64,000 nt of DNA from contig OX578142.1 of the NCBI GenBank assembly GCA_951213105.1, forward strand, positions 123,554,231 through 123,618,230. Direction: 5' to 3'. Numbering within the stretch: position 1 is the stretch's first letter; each line of letters starts with the position of its first letter. The notes under the pieces are model-generated. The model saw nothing but the letters and a program-made list of their open reading frames with translations. It did not search any database and was not told where the DNA came from. A program made the translations under genes and the position numbers. Shown piece after piece: positions 54,690-64,000 of this stretch. This stretch comes from Amaurobius ferox (lineage: Eukaryota > Arthropoda > Arachnida > Araneae > Amaurobiidae).

Positions 54690-55330
54690 TATATATATGT
54701 TACCGTTAAAGCTCGAAAGCCGTTAAAGTGCAGATTACCTAACTAATTTGCAGATTAACTGATTTGCTCCGTTAACGTGCGGAATCAAGAGTTTTCCGCA
54801 TTTTACCTAGGTAATGTGCACATTAACGGTTTCCGCATCGTTAAAGTTCAAAAGTTTGTTTCTCTCAGTTCCATTCCCTACTCCTTCCCCTTCTCCCTCC
54901 ACTTTTAGTTTGGTTTCGCCAGCGTCTTGTCGTCGCCGGTTGTTTTTATTTCTCATAATTTGCGTCAGCTGCCAGTGCGTGGCATAGCTAATTATGTTTT
55001 CAAATTCGTTTCTGCCTGTTAGCACGTGAATTTGTGTTGTGATTTTTTTTAAATCAGATAAATTTAGCTCCTAGTATGCAATCAAGCACCGAATTGGTGA
55101 GTAAAATAAAGAAAAGATTTGCTGTTGTTCCAACAAAGATCTTATTTTCACTTTAACGAGTGCCTAGTAGGTAATGTGTAGATTATCTAGGTAATTTGCG
55201 GATTACCTAGGTAATTTGAGAAATGAAACAATTTTTAGCACTTTAACGGATCACCCTAGTTAATCTGCACATTACCTAGATAATATGCAGAATAACTGAT
55301 TTCTGCTCTTTAGCGGTAACATATATACAC
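54690..55330. mobile_element. Foldback transposon remnant with repeated CCTAGGTAAT motif
   Basis: Ends 'atatatgttaccgttaaag' and, reverse-complemented, 'atatatgttaccgctaaaga' lie in TATA-rich flanks. Both arms are built from repeats of ATTACCTAGGTAAT-like palindromes (about seven variants: near 54740, 54806, 55165, 55185, 55205, 55255, 55275) alternating with 'tgcagattaac' and 'gttaaagtgc'. The centre is less AT-rich and contains an ATG at 55076 opening MQSSTELVSKIKKRFAVVPT, which may be the first codons of a lost transposase. Confidence 0.7.
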
Positions 55331-56490
55331 CATGGTCATTGATATCAGATGGTATAGTTAGGCATTCAAAAACCAGAAAAGAACACACATTTTAGATCGG
55401 AATACCTAAGAATCCTACTTTCCTGAGACACGTGACTTTCAATCAAGAAAATCTTTCCTCCTCCCAACAAGTAGTATCCGAAGCAACGCTTAAAATACGT
55501 GTTCTTAATATATCTCGGTAATCCAACCGTGAAAGTGAAATTCCCTTGTGAACCGATAGGCGCACGTATCCCCAGTCCCAGGTAAAGCTTTCCCGCCGCC
55601 GTCACGAGACGGTAATAGGCGAAAATAGCCGCTCTAAAGGAACTTGTGGCTAGGGAGTGGAGTTATATTGGATGGTGACAGGATCCTTGCTGCCAATAAC
55701 CCCGAAAAAGAAAGATCTAATGGCAGTCCGAGACTCTCCGGTTTACAACCCACACTCTCCTGATTGGAAACGCGGCCGTTCCAGACGGTTATTTACTAGC
55801 ACCAAAAAGGACTTTATCACCGCTGCGTGCCACCCGCTCTGATTACGTCGAGCCTTTCCCCGATTTGTCATAATACAACATTGCTTGGTTTGATTCCTTT
55901 CTTCTGCCTTTGTTTAAACTGCTCCTCTGGATGTAATCCCGCTTATTCGATTCTAGGCCTAGTACGGAAAACGGCAGTGATCGACAGGGAGGAGGGAAAC
56001 AGGGTGGAGAGCATTTTCTCCCTATACTTCCACCGAAAAAGATGTTTTTAGTTTATTTGGATATGAATTATTTCTCTTTCTCTCACGAAAAATGCTTTCT
56101 ATAAAAAATTAAGTTCTGCCAGGCTTCCAGAAAATTTTATCAATACACATGCGAGTAGTTAGTTACTCTAATAGTTGAATAGATACATTTTTTTAAGTTG
56201 GGGGAATTCCTTACTTTAAAAGCATAAGATTTGATATTAATTGCTTGATAACATAAAGATAGATATTCTTAAAGCATTCTCTTAAGCATTCTCTTAAAGC
56301 CTTCTTTCAGAGATATATAAGTTCAAATAATGAAAAATCAATAATTTTAAAAGCTTTAATTTTGTGATTCTCCTAGTCGATATTAAATTCTATTAGTCGT
56401 TATCAAAAAAAGTCTTTATTTAGCACGTCTATGTTAAAACTAAAGTTTCTATATAATTTTAGGACAATGTTTATATAAGTGAATAATGTA
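55331..56490. other. Unassigned DNA, GC-richer in its first half
   Basis: 55380-56040 is more balanced in composition with frames of 61-79 codons on both strands, none recognised. 56040-56490 is AT-rich without features. Confidence 0.3.
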
Positions 56491-57397
56491 TATAGGGTGT
56501 CCCAAAAACACTGATCTCGGCTTTTATTCCTTAAATGTTGATCTTAGACATATATAATAAATTAAAAAAATGAGTAAAATACGCCACAGAATTTTATGAA
56601 ATCGATTAAAATTTTCAAGGGAATTAAATTTTAAGAAATACAAAATTTAAATTTTTATACGGCCCCCGTACAAACATTTCCAATGAGTAAAATGTGTCCC
56701 ATACACTAATAAGGTGATGTACAAAATTTCAGCATTTTATCATAAAAAGCCTCAGATATGAAAAGACAAAAATTCTGACATAAACCACTATTCGATGCAT
56801 CGACATGGATTCTCAGGGGGAACAAATCATGTCAGCAGATCGCGTTTCAGGGGTCATACACAAATTACGAAAGAAAACAATGATTACATAAATAATTAAT
56901 AATTTTGCTATTTATTGGTACAAAAGTATCTACACTGTGTAGAAATAATAACTTTACACAAAGATTACAAAGCTTGTTCAAAATATTTTCCATACATTCC
57001 AATACAGAGCTGCATTCGCCTGATAACAAGCCTATGATGCAATGCTGCGTTACGTCATTTCCCACTCTTGCTGTAAAAATTTACATTTCAATTTGGGATT
57101 AATCCCTCACCAACTTTGTTCAAACATATCTCTGAGACTTTTTATGATAAAATGTTGAAATTTTGTACATCACCTTATTAGTCTATGGGGCACATTTTAC
57201 TCATTGGAAATGTTTTTGTATGGGGGCCGTAAAAAAATTTAAATTTTGTATTTCTTAAAATTTAATCCCCTGAAAATCTTTATCAATTTCATAAAATTCT
57301 GTACCTTTTTTTACGCAGCTTTATAATTTATTATATATGTCTAAGATCAATATTTAAGGAATAAAGACCGAAATCAATGTTTTTGGGACATCCTGTA
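56491..57397 (-). mobile_element. Internally deleted copy of the DUF4817-type DD41D transposon
   Basis: TA at 56491-56492 and 57396-57397. Ends TAGGGTGTCCCAAAAACACT and, from the right, CAGGATGTCCCAAAAACATT, with TIRs of several hundred bp. Between them, on the minus strand, the sequence runs from the 5' leader of the element at 38724 (to 'gcatcatagg') directly into the transposase C-terminus (ttatcaggcgaatgcagctc) and its 3' flank. About 1.35 kb corresponding to 39133-40478 is missing. It keeps both ends, so it could be moved by an active relative. Confidence 0.9.
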
Positions 57398-57591
57398 TAG
57401 TTAATAGTACACCTGATGAGAGATGAAATCTTATTGAAATGTCAGACAGTTTAATAATAGAAATATTGGTGATATTTAAGAACAAACATTAACCACATAT
57501 ATAAGCTAAAATTTCAATATATTCATTCATATTTTCTGCTTTACAATAAAATAAGCTTTTTTGGTTTGTTATATTTACAGGCCAAACGCTT

Positions 57592-57872
57592 ATGTAACTG
57601 TATCTAAACACAATATAGTAGTTTATGAAACTGTATCTAAACACAATATAGTAGATGCTTTTGAAGAAGCTGGAGTTACAAGATACAATATACTTTCTAA
57701 AGTATTGCTGATACTCGATACAAGACACTTTGTGAACTGTATATATATACAATATACTAGATACTTTCGAAAATGCCGAAGTTACCAGATACAAGATACT
57801 TTTCAAAATTATCGTCGGTACTTATGAAACTGTATCTAGATCTACTGTACTAGATACTTTCGGAAGAAGCCA
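57592..57872 (+). repeat. Degenerate tandem repeat around 'aactgtatct' and 'agatactttc'
   Basis: gaaactgtatctaaacacaa-type phrases at about 57593, 57626, 57735 and 57828, alternating with 'agatactttcgaaaatgccg', 'gttaccagatacaagata' and 'gtatcgtcggtactta'-like phrases. The larger period is about 115-120 bp. Confidence 0.7.
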
Positions 57873-58384
57873 AATATAAAAGATTATTAAATTATTGATT
57901 GATAATAACATACAAAAATTCTAAATTGTTTTTATCAATATAGAATCCATTGAGTGAATACTCTAAAACATGCCATATACTTAATGTGGTATTTATGTTC
58001 CATTAAAATTAGATTCCGTTAATTTTTAATTTGATGTTATTTTTAATGTTAATTATCAAGCGAGGTAAACAGTTAACATACATTAAGCATATATTTGAAA
58101 ACATTTCATCATTTAATTATAGAATTATATTTTTGCAAATTGCTCTTTTTTCCTTCCTTAAGCTGCGAATCACATGTTTCGGAGCAAAATTTATAATCGG
58201 AGTAAAATGACGTGCATTATTGGGATGTACCAATTATGATTACTGGAAACTTCGGCGTCCTTGAAATCTGGAAATTATGATGCGGGTTACTAAACGTGTT
58301 GCCGAAATGACATAAGGCACCGCCATTTTGTTCTCGATCGAGTTGAAAAGTATCGAATATCGGAAAAGAGCAAAAATACTCGAT
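57873..58384. other. Unassigned AT-rich DNA
   Basis: No feature recognised. Confidence 0.3.
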
Positions 58385-59385
58385 ACAGCTGAAAAAATCT
58401 GATGTGGGCAGCACATGATTTTTCCTATATAATGCAATGGATATATTTGTTTTACAGTGAAAAAATCGGGTATAAAACCGATGGCATAGTGTTTTTGATG
58501 CCAAATTGTATATTTAGTGCTGTTCCTGAAGACATCATGTAAATTTATTTCGAAATACCCAATTAACTTATACTTCGTGCAACTCTAAATTGACAATTAT
58601 CAATATTGATAGCATCCGCAATAAGTAATATAGGCCACATATTAAAATATTTTAATAATTATTTCATCAATTTGGCGTCATTTCTGTTAACTTGTTAACT
58701 TCTATTAACTGGCGTCATTTCTAATATTTTGAAGATATTTTCGCTAATTTATTGGCGATATTTCACTAAATGAGTAGCCAATTCGCCAAATTGATCACTA
58801 AGGGTTACAAACAAGCAAAGAGAAGATTATTTAGTATATTTAAACGACTGTTGGCTAATTGTTGGGCGTTAAAATATAACACTATTACACAAATTTTATG
58901 TCATTTTTTGATAAATTTATTTGAAAAATGTGCAATATCTCGAGAACGGATTATGCAACTATTCAAAAGTTTGTGTCAATCGTTTTCTAATGAAAAATTA
59001 CATACGAGATAATTGTTTACGTAACAGTATTGAATATTTTGATTTTTGATGATTGTTTTCAAAATTTAATTCGAAAATTGGGGTGGTTTTCCGAACATTT
59101 GATTGCGCTTACATCAATAGGCTTCTAGAATTCCAAATTTTGTTTGAAGCATCTATTCGTGCATGAGATGTCGTCTCTACAGTCTCACGGACACACACAC
59201 ACACACTTACAGGCATACTTACACACACACACACATACATACGAAAAGACATCACCTCAAAAACGTTCGCTTCTAGTTCAGAGATACTTGAAACGTGATA
59301 TTCCGTCAAAAACTCGAATTCGAATTATCGGCCTCTTTACAATACTTTCCCTATACATTGTACTATGCATATAGGGAAGGTAAAA
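58385..59385 (+). repeat. Repeat family B, short copy
   Basis: Follows 27340-29250 in order but with only a remnant of the CGCCAA array (58680-58800). Shared phrases: 'aatctgatgtgggcagcaca', 'tgcaatatctcgagaacgga', 'gtcaatcgttttctaat', a CA-rich tract (59188-59238), 'aaaacgttcgcttctagttc' and the end 'cattgtactatgcatatagg'. Confidence 0.75.
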
Positions 59386-60965
59386 ATCCAATTACAAAGT
59401 TGTTGAGCATTGTCCAATGAGTAGAAATCGACAACAAAACTGTTACAGAAGGCATTTATTTGGCACAATATAATTATTGATGAATTGCTGTTCCATTCAT
59501 AAATGATAAAATAATCAGCATTTACTTGCATAATATTCTAATGTAGGTAATGTGCATAATTTCACGCGTTTAAAATACATATTTCTAGTCATTAAAACAT
59601 GCGTTCATTTCACCACAACCATCATCGCTCTGGCCCCAGCACAGACTATCCAATCTTCTTTGCTCATCACTTCCTACGTAAACCAAATTATTATTGCATA
59701 TTGGCGGAATCTACAGCTTCTGTAATACAGACTGACCTATGGCCGCCATATTGTATTACAGTGAGAAACGCCTTACCGACAAGGAGTGAGAACCAACGCC
59801 TCCCTCCTTGATAACCTCAGTGAAATTGCGCCTGTTTTGGCGCACTTATCGCCGATTGCGGCTACAAACCGATATTTTTGCATTAATCTTAATAATTTTT
59901 CCATATTTTTATTTCTTTCATTGATACAGGAATCTAAACATTCGTATTTTTATTCGGGAAGTACAGCAATTTACTGCCGAACATTCTCGCCTTTTATTAC
60001 GAATTTATATAACAATGCACGGAATCTAGTTACTGTGAGAAATCAATAGAAAAGTATGATACAAAATGGCGGATGCTCCAGCTCTCTATACAGAAGCCTT
60101 AGCGGAGTCGACTACGTCACATTCATCACTGGAATGATCGAATACGTTTATGAATCGGCAGCATTTGACAGCATTGTGGCATGGCAGAGCGTTTAGCCCA
60201 ATTAAATATGACAAATATTTATTGCCTTCCGAATACGCGTTTTGTTTGTTCTTTGTGCTGATTCCTACTAAGGCAATCCTCTACAACTATGTAATCGCAT
60301 TTTCCTTCTATCTTGCTTTACTTGCGAGTTTGTGCTCCTAACTCTTTTCATTCTCCACTAGTATATCAGCAATCACTTCAAAATATTAGGTCGGCCATGG
60401 TTACATTACTATAGATAGACCTATAACGTGTACATTTGCAGATTTCGCTTTGAAAAGTTATCTGGATGCTTAAGGACTGGATGCCTAGGAATCCCGTATA
60501 AAGTGTTTTCAGGCATTTTGGTACAGAAATGCAAATTTTCGGTACGACCTAACAAGCAAAATCTTTAAATCTTTCATTTCTGTTAAAATGGATTAAAAAA
60601 ATTCAGTATGGGGTCGTAAAATACCTAAGATTAAACCTCGATTTTGTTAGAGTTAGGGTATTACTACGAATAGAAATTAAAATGGCTTAAAGAGTCTAAT
60701 GACATCGCTTTGTTTCATGGGTTTGTCGATCGATTTGTTTTATTTAGAAATTAAGGAGAAAATTAGGCTACTATATAAAGCAAAAATTATTCTTTTTACA
60801 TTCAAGTTTTGCTTAGAATTATTAAATAAATTAAATATACCCTGTAGTAAAAAAATATATGTACTTATAAATATTGTGCTACACCCGCGTATGTATCGTT
60901 TGAATATGCAAATGATTAACATTTGAGAGAAAAGAAAAACCTTTTCTTAAAAAAAGTGGCAAGAA
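59386..60965. other. Unassigned DNA
   Basis: 59600-60130 is less AT-rich with plus-strand frames of 70-87 codons and a 'ctgtaatacag...gtattacag' hairpin (about 59715-59762). No motif recognised. The rest is AT-rich. Confidence 0.3.
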
Positions 60966-60969
60966 GAAG

Positions 60970-61905
60970 ATGACATTTTAGTAAGTGGTAAATCATCCTC
61001 TAGCAGCTATACAAGCCGATATTCGGTGCGGCATAGAGTCCATTAATTTGATTATGTCCATCTGCGGAAGATTCTGCCACAAATGTTGCAATTGGTCAGC
61101 TAATTCAGTGGTATCCTGAGAAAGCTGAAATTACTGTCCCAGGATGTCCTGGATGGCTACATGAGGGTATTAAATCTTGAAGACATTTTTGATAAAATCG
61201 TGCAGTTTCCAATCGTTGTCTTGTTGGTATCCAGGACATACTGTCCCAGCATGTCCTGGATGGCCATGTGAGGGTATTAAATCTTGAAGACATTTTTGAT
61301 AAAATTGTGCAGTGGTCGATCATTGTCTTGTTGGTATCCAGGACATACTGCCCCAGCATGTCATATATGGCCATGTGAGGGTATTAAATCTTGAAGACAT
61401 TTTTGATAAAATTGTGCAGTGGTCGATCATTGTCTTGTTGGTATCCAGGACATACTGCCCCAGCATGTCATAGATGGCCATGTGAGGGTATTAAATCTTG
61501 AAGACATTTTTGATAAAATTGTGCAGTGGTCGATCATTGTCTTGTTGGTATCCAGGACATACTGCCCCAGCATGTCATAGATGGCCATGTGAGGGTATTA
61601 AATCTTGAAGACATTTTTGATAAAATCGTGCAGTGGTTAATCGTTGTCTTGTTGGTAAATGGAACTTGGGCGGCCTGACAGCATAGGCAAAACAATCGGT
61701 TGCAGAATATCGTCGACGTATAAGCGAGTCGTCAGGTTGCCTTACAGCGCAACCAGAGGAGATCGGCTGTCCCCTCGAGATGGCTCCCCAAATTGTCACA
61801 CCAAGTGAGATAGTCATAGCTGGATAACAAATGCGGGATCGAACGCTGGTCAGTCATCCTCCACACATGTATGCAGCGGTCATCAGCACTGAGAGAAAAC
61901 TAGGT
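60970..61905 (-). pseudogene. Tc1-like transposase pseudogene with amplified core
   Basis: On the minus strand from 61903: FSLSADDRCIHVWRMTDQ, then in shifted frames GVTIWGAISRG, YVDDILQPIVLPMLSGRPSS and YQQDND-stop-PLH, where the second catalytic Asp sits in a QQDNARPH-type box. The region then repeats a 107 bp segment five times. The C-terminus follows: LSQDTTELADQLQHLWQNLP, QMDIIKLMDSMPHRISACIA and ARGG, as in Tc1 enzymes, ending near 60970. The SPDLNPIE box is deleted at the edge of the repeats. A different lineage from the Tc1 copy at 13.7 kb. Confidence 0.82.
61125..61660 (-). repeat. 107 bp tandem repeat, five copies, inside a Tc1 gene
   Basis: 'gagggtattaaatcttgaag' occurs at 61163, 61270, 61377, 61484 and 61591, exactly 107 bp apart. 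Copies three to five are almost identical; the first is the most diverged. Each carries the codons for the QQDN catalytic box on the minus strand. Confidence 0.95.
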
Positions 61906-63040
61906 TTCCTTTTTGTTCAGTGTAAACCTTCTATATGTTAAACTGTGTTAAGTACCTACATTTTTGTAAAGCTTTTAGTTCCTTTATTTTAACTCATTGT
62001 GTCCTTACGATTTTGGGATTTTATGCTTTTGGGGGGTAATCCCCATTGACATCAAAACAGTGTTTCAATATTTCGTATATTTAAAATAAAGTATTGTTCA
62101 ATTCGTGTATCTGTACAAATACGTTGCTTTAAATAACATCTTACTTAACATTAGCTTCGACAGTTTGGCAATACAACTAAATTCTACTCTTCGAACACAA
62201 TTAGTTTTGACGCATCAATACGTAAGCGTATTTGTTGTGTTTGTATTATCATTCACAATTGTGAACAGAAGAATGACATAATTTCATTACTTGAAGAGAA
62301 CATTGCTTCAAAAGGCATTTCAGCATTTATTATGTGCTGTTTATCACGCTAATTTGATCTACTGTATAATTTGACATAACATGCTTATTTTAAAACTTCA
62401 TTATTAGTATATATGCCGGATTTCTGAACAATATCTTGACAGGAAATGACATTGTGAATGAGCATTGGATCCACTCTAAAGCGTAGACAAAGGCTTTATA
62501 ATGAAGTGAAATTATATTTTTAAATGAGGTATGATAGGAAATTGAGTTTTTAATTAGCACTGAATTCGCCTGTTATTAAATAAAACTCTTGTAATTAAGA
62601 GTAAGATGTACTTCATAGAATAATTGGTAAACTTTGCATAGATAAAATATGTTTGAAATGTTAGATACCGATTTATGCAATTTATGTAATTTTCTTTCTA
62701 GTTAAATATGTTTGTTACTTTGAAATATAACAATGAATCATAGATGACAATTTTAGATTTGGTATTAATGATTTGGTACATGTGGCGTTGAGGAAAATTA
62801 TGTGTAACAAAGGTGTGTAAACGAAGTAATCATCTAAATTTCATTTTGATTATTTAAACAATATTTAAAACATCGACATTTAAATCAATATTTGAATATT
62901 GAATTTTTGTGAGATTAGTTGATTTGAGTTGCCATTTTAAAAAATTCATGTCGCTGTTATTTATATTGTAGACAGGGTTTTTAAGAAAATCTAAATGCCT
63001 CCTATAACTTTTATACACAGTGTCATAGCGTCACGGAGGT
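61906..63040. other. Unassigned AT-rich DNA
   Basis: No feature recognised. Confidence 0.3.
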
Positions 63041-63593
63041 AACATGTATCTATGGAAAAGTGATTATACACGGTCGAATAAACATACTTGTAGCGCCATT
63101 AGTGGCGAAATACAGAAACTTAGAAAACTAACTCGGAAATTAACAGAGGTAGGTAATAAATCCAATTACAAAATACAAGAGCAATGCTTAATTAGTGCAA
63201 AACTATGCTTGGTAAAGCAGCGCATCGTCAAAGTTTGAAATTCCTTAACCTCTGTGATCCTGCATGCTGTTCTGTACCGAATCCAGATGTTGCACAATTT
63301 CAACACTGTGCACTTAGATTACTGGGCAGGTAGACTGTACTTTTATTACACTACTTTTGCATTACGTCTGGGTTGTTGAACATGTTTACTATTTTCACAT
63401 GTCTGGTCTAGACTTTAAGTGTTTCTGTTGAATTAAGTATGCTTGTATAGTAATTAAACACCGATCTTTAAATTTGTAATTGAACTTTGGTTTCTGAGTT
63501 AGTTTTCTTGAGTTCCCTATTTCTCCACTAGAAACGCTACAAGCACGTTCATTTGACTGTACATGCTTATTTTCTTTTAGGTACACGCTACTT
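63041..63593. repeat. Inverted repeat with homologous open frames in both arms
   Basis: Arm 63044-63239 (plus) and arm 63395-63593 (minus) are imperfect inverted copies. Each contains an open frame: MYLWKSDYTRSNKHTCSAIS (64 codons) and MYLKENKHVQSNERACSVSS (63 codons), sharing SGEI, RKLT.K, YK, CLI and a C-terminal K-Q-K-style ending. No known domain. 'gtagcgccattagtggcgaa' and 'gtagcgtttctagtggagaa' belong to a phrase seen widely in arthropod intergenic DNA, so a mobile origin is likely. Confidence 0.6.
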
Positions 63594-63652
63594 CCGTAGC
63601 ACTACAACACGCTTCCGTAGTACTACAACTCGCTTCCGTAGCACTACAACAC
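63587..63652 (+). repeat. 21 bp tandem repeat, three copies
   Basis: cttccgtagcactacaacac repeats at about 63591, 63613 and 63634 with one or two differences, directly after the right arm of the inverted repeat. Confidence 0.9.
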
Positions 63653-64000
63653 GGTGCTTTACAGCTATAGGGACTATACAGGTTTTTCTAAGAACTCTGT
63701 ATAGTTTACTAACATTTTAACGTAAGACTATTAGCAATAAACTCTTATCTAACGTTAACGACATACTAAATATCCAGTAGAGAGATTGTACAGTCGTAAA
63801 AGAAAACGAAACACCCGACAGCAATTCACAATATATACCGCAGAACAAAATGGAGGATATCATTCGATAGAGATTATAATGTCTTCTACAAATTCCAATA
63901 TATAAAATTTGCATAAGGGGCCTTCTTCAAAGTTATTTCAGCACTAACTCTAAAAATTTCAAGGGCAACCTCCATTGCTAAATACACATTCGGATTCAAT
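63653..64000. other. Unassigned AT-rich DNA at window end
   Basis: No feature recognised; the 65-codon minus-strand frame at 63717-63914 has no motif. Confidence 0.3.

Noticed and set aside
57411..57450. CTGATGAGAGATGAAATCTTATTGAAA-like string as a hammerhead
   Set aside because: Three extra bases separate stem II from GAA and stems I and III do not form; probably chance.

Overview
The window is eukaryotic, strongly AT-rich, intergenic DNA from what is probably an arthropod. The transposon families present (mariner DD34D, two DD41D-type Tc1/mariner groups, Tc1, Penelope-like elements, tRNA- and 5S-derived SINEs) recall large chelicerate or spider genomes, but that assignment is an inference from style, not proof. 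I found no intact protein-coding gene, no host exon I would defend, no functional tRNA or rRNA gene and no CRISPR. Every recognisable protein signal belongs to a broken transposable element; other short open frames come from low-complexity or repeat DNA.

Layout. 833-3447: a 2.6 kb DNA transposon with about 340 bp terminal inverted repeats (TIRs) and an 8 bp target duplication. 4.3-9.4 kb: dispersed and tandem repeats, a foldback element and a tRNA-derived SINE. 10.56-11.89 kb: a complete but dead mariner. 13.67-16.46 kb: a three-level nest, a Tc1 transposase split by a DD41D element that itself carries a SINE. 16.8-24.5 kb: degenerate tandem and dispersed repeats and a possible solo LTR. 25.0-26.2 kb: a 19 bp minisatellite interrupted by a SINE. 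26.5-32.3 kb: a large, partly palindromic repeat family rich in CGCCAA motifs. 35.28-35.66 kb: a foldback element packed with GTCAC/GTGAC. 36.14-36.55 kb: a SINE whose head is a near-complete 5S rRNA fused to a tRNA-SINE. 38.5-40.97 kb: a Tc1 fragment and a DD41D transposon whose deletion derivative lies at 56.49-57.40 kb. 42.3-43.04 and 45.37-46.46 kb: two Penelope-like remnants, each with a GIY-YIG endonuclease relic followed by a sequence that folds as a minimal hammerhead ribozyme. 47-56 kb: tandem repeats, a TA-flanked MITE, two inverted copies of a 1.3 kb repeat and another foldback element. 58.4-59.4 kb: another copy of the CGCCAA family. 60.97-61.91 kb: a Tc1 relic in which a 107 bp transposase segment is amplified five times. 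63.0-63.65 kb: an inverted repeat whose arms carry homologous open frames, and a 21 bp tandem repeat.

The pieces do not form a pathway. They record successive insertions whose relative ages can be read from nesting and target duplications. The two most novel-looking items are the 5S-tRNA composite SINE with a 14 bp target duplication around the whole unit, and the pair of hammerhead-like folds sharing an extra A between the CUGANGA box and stem II.
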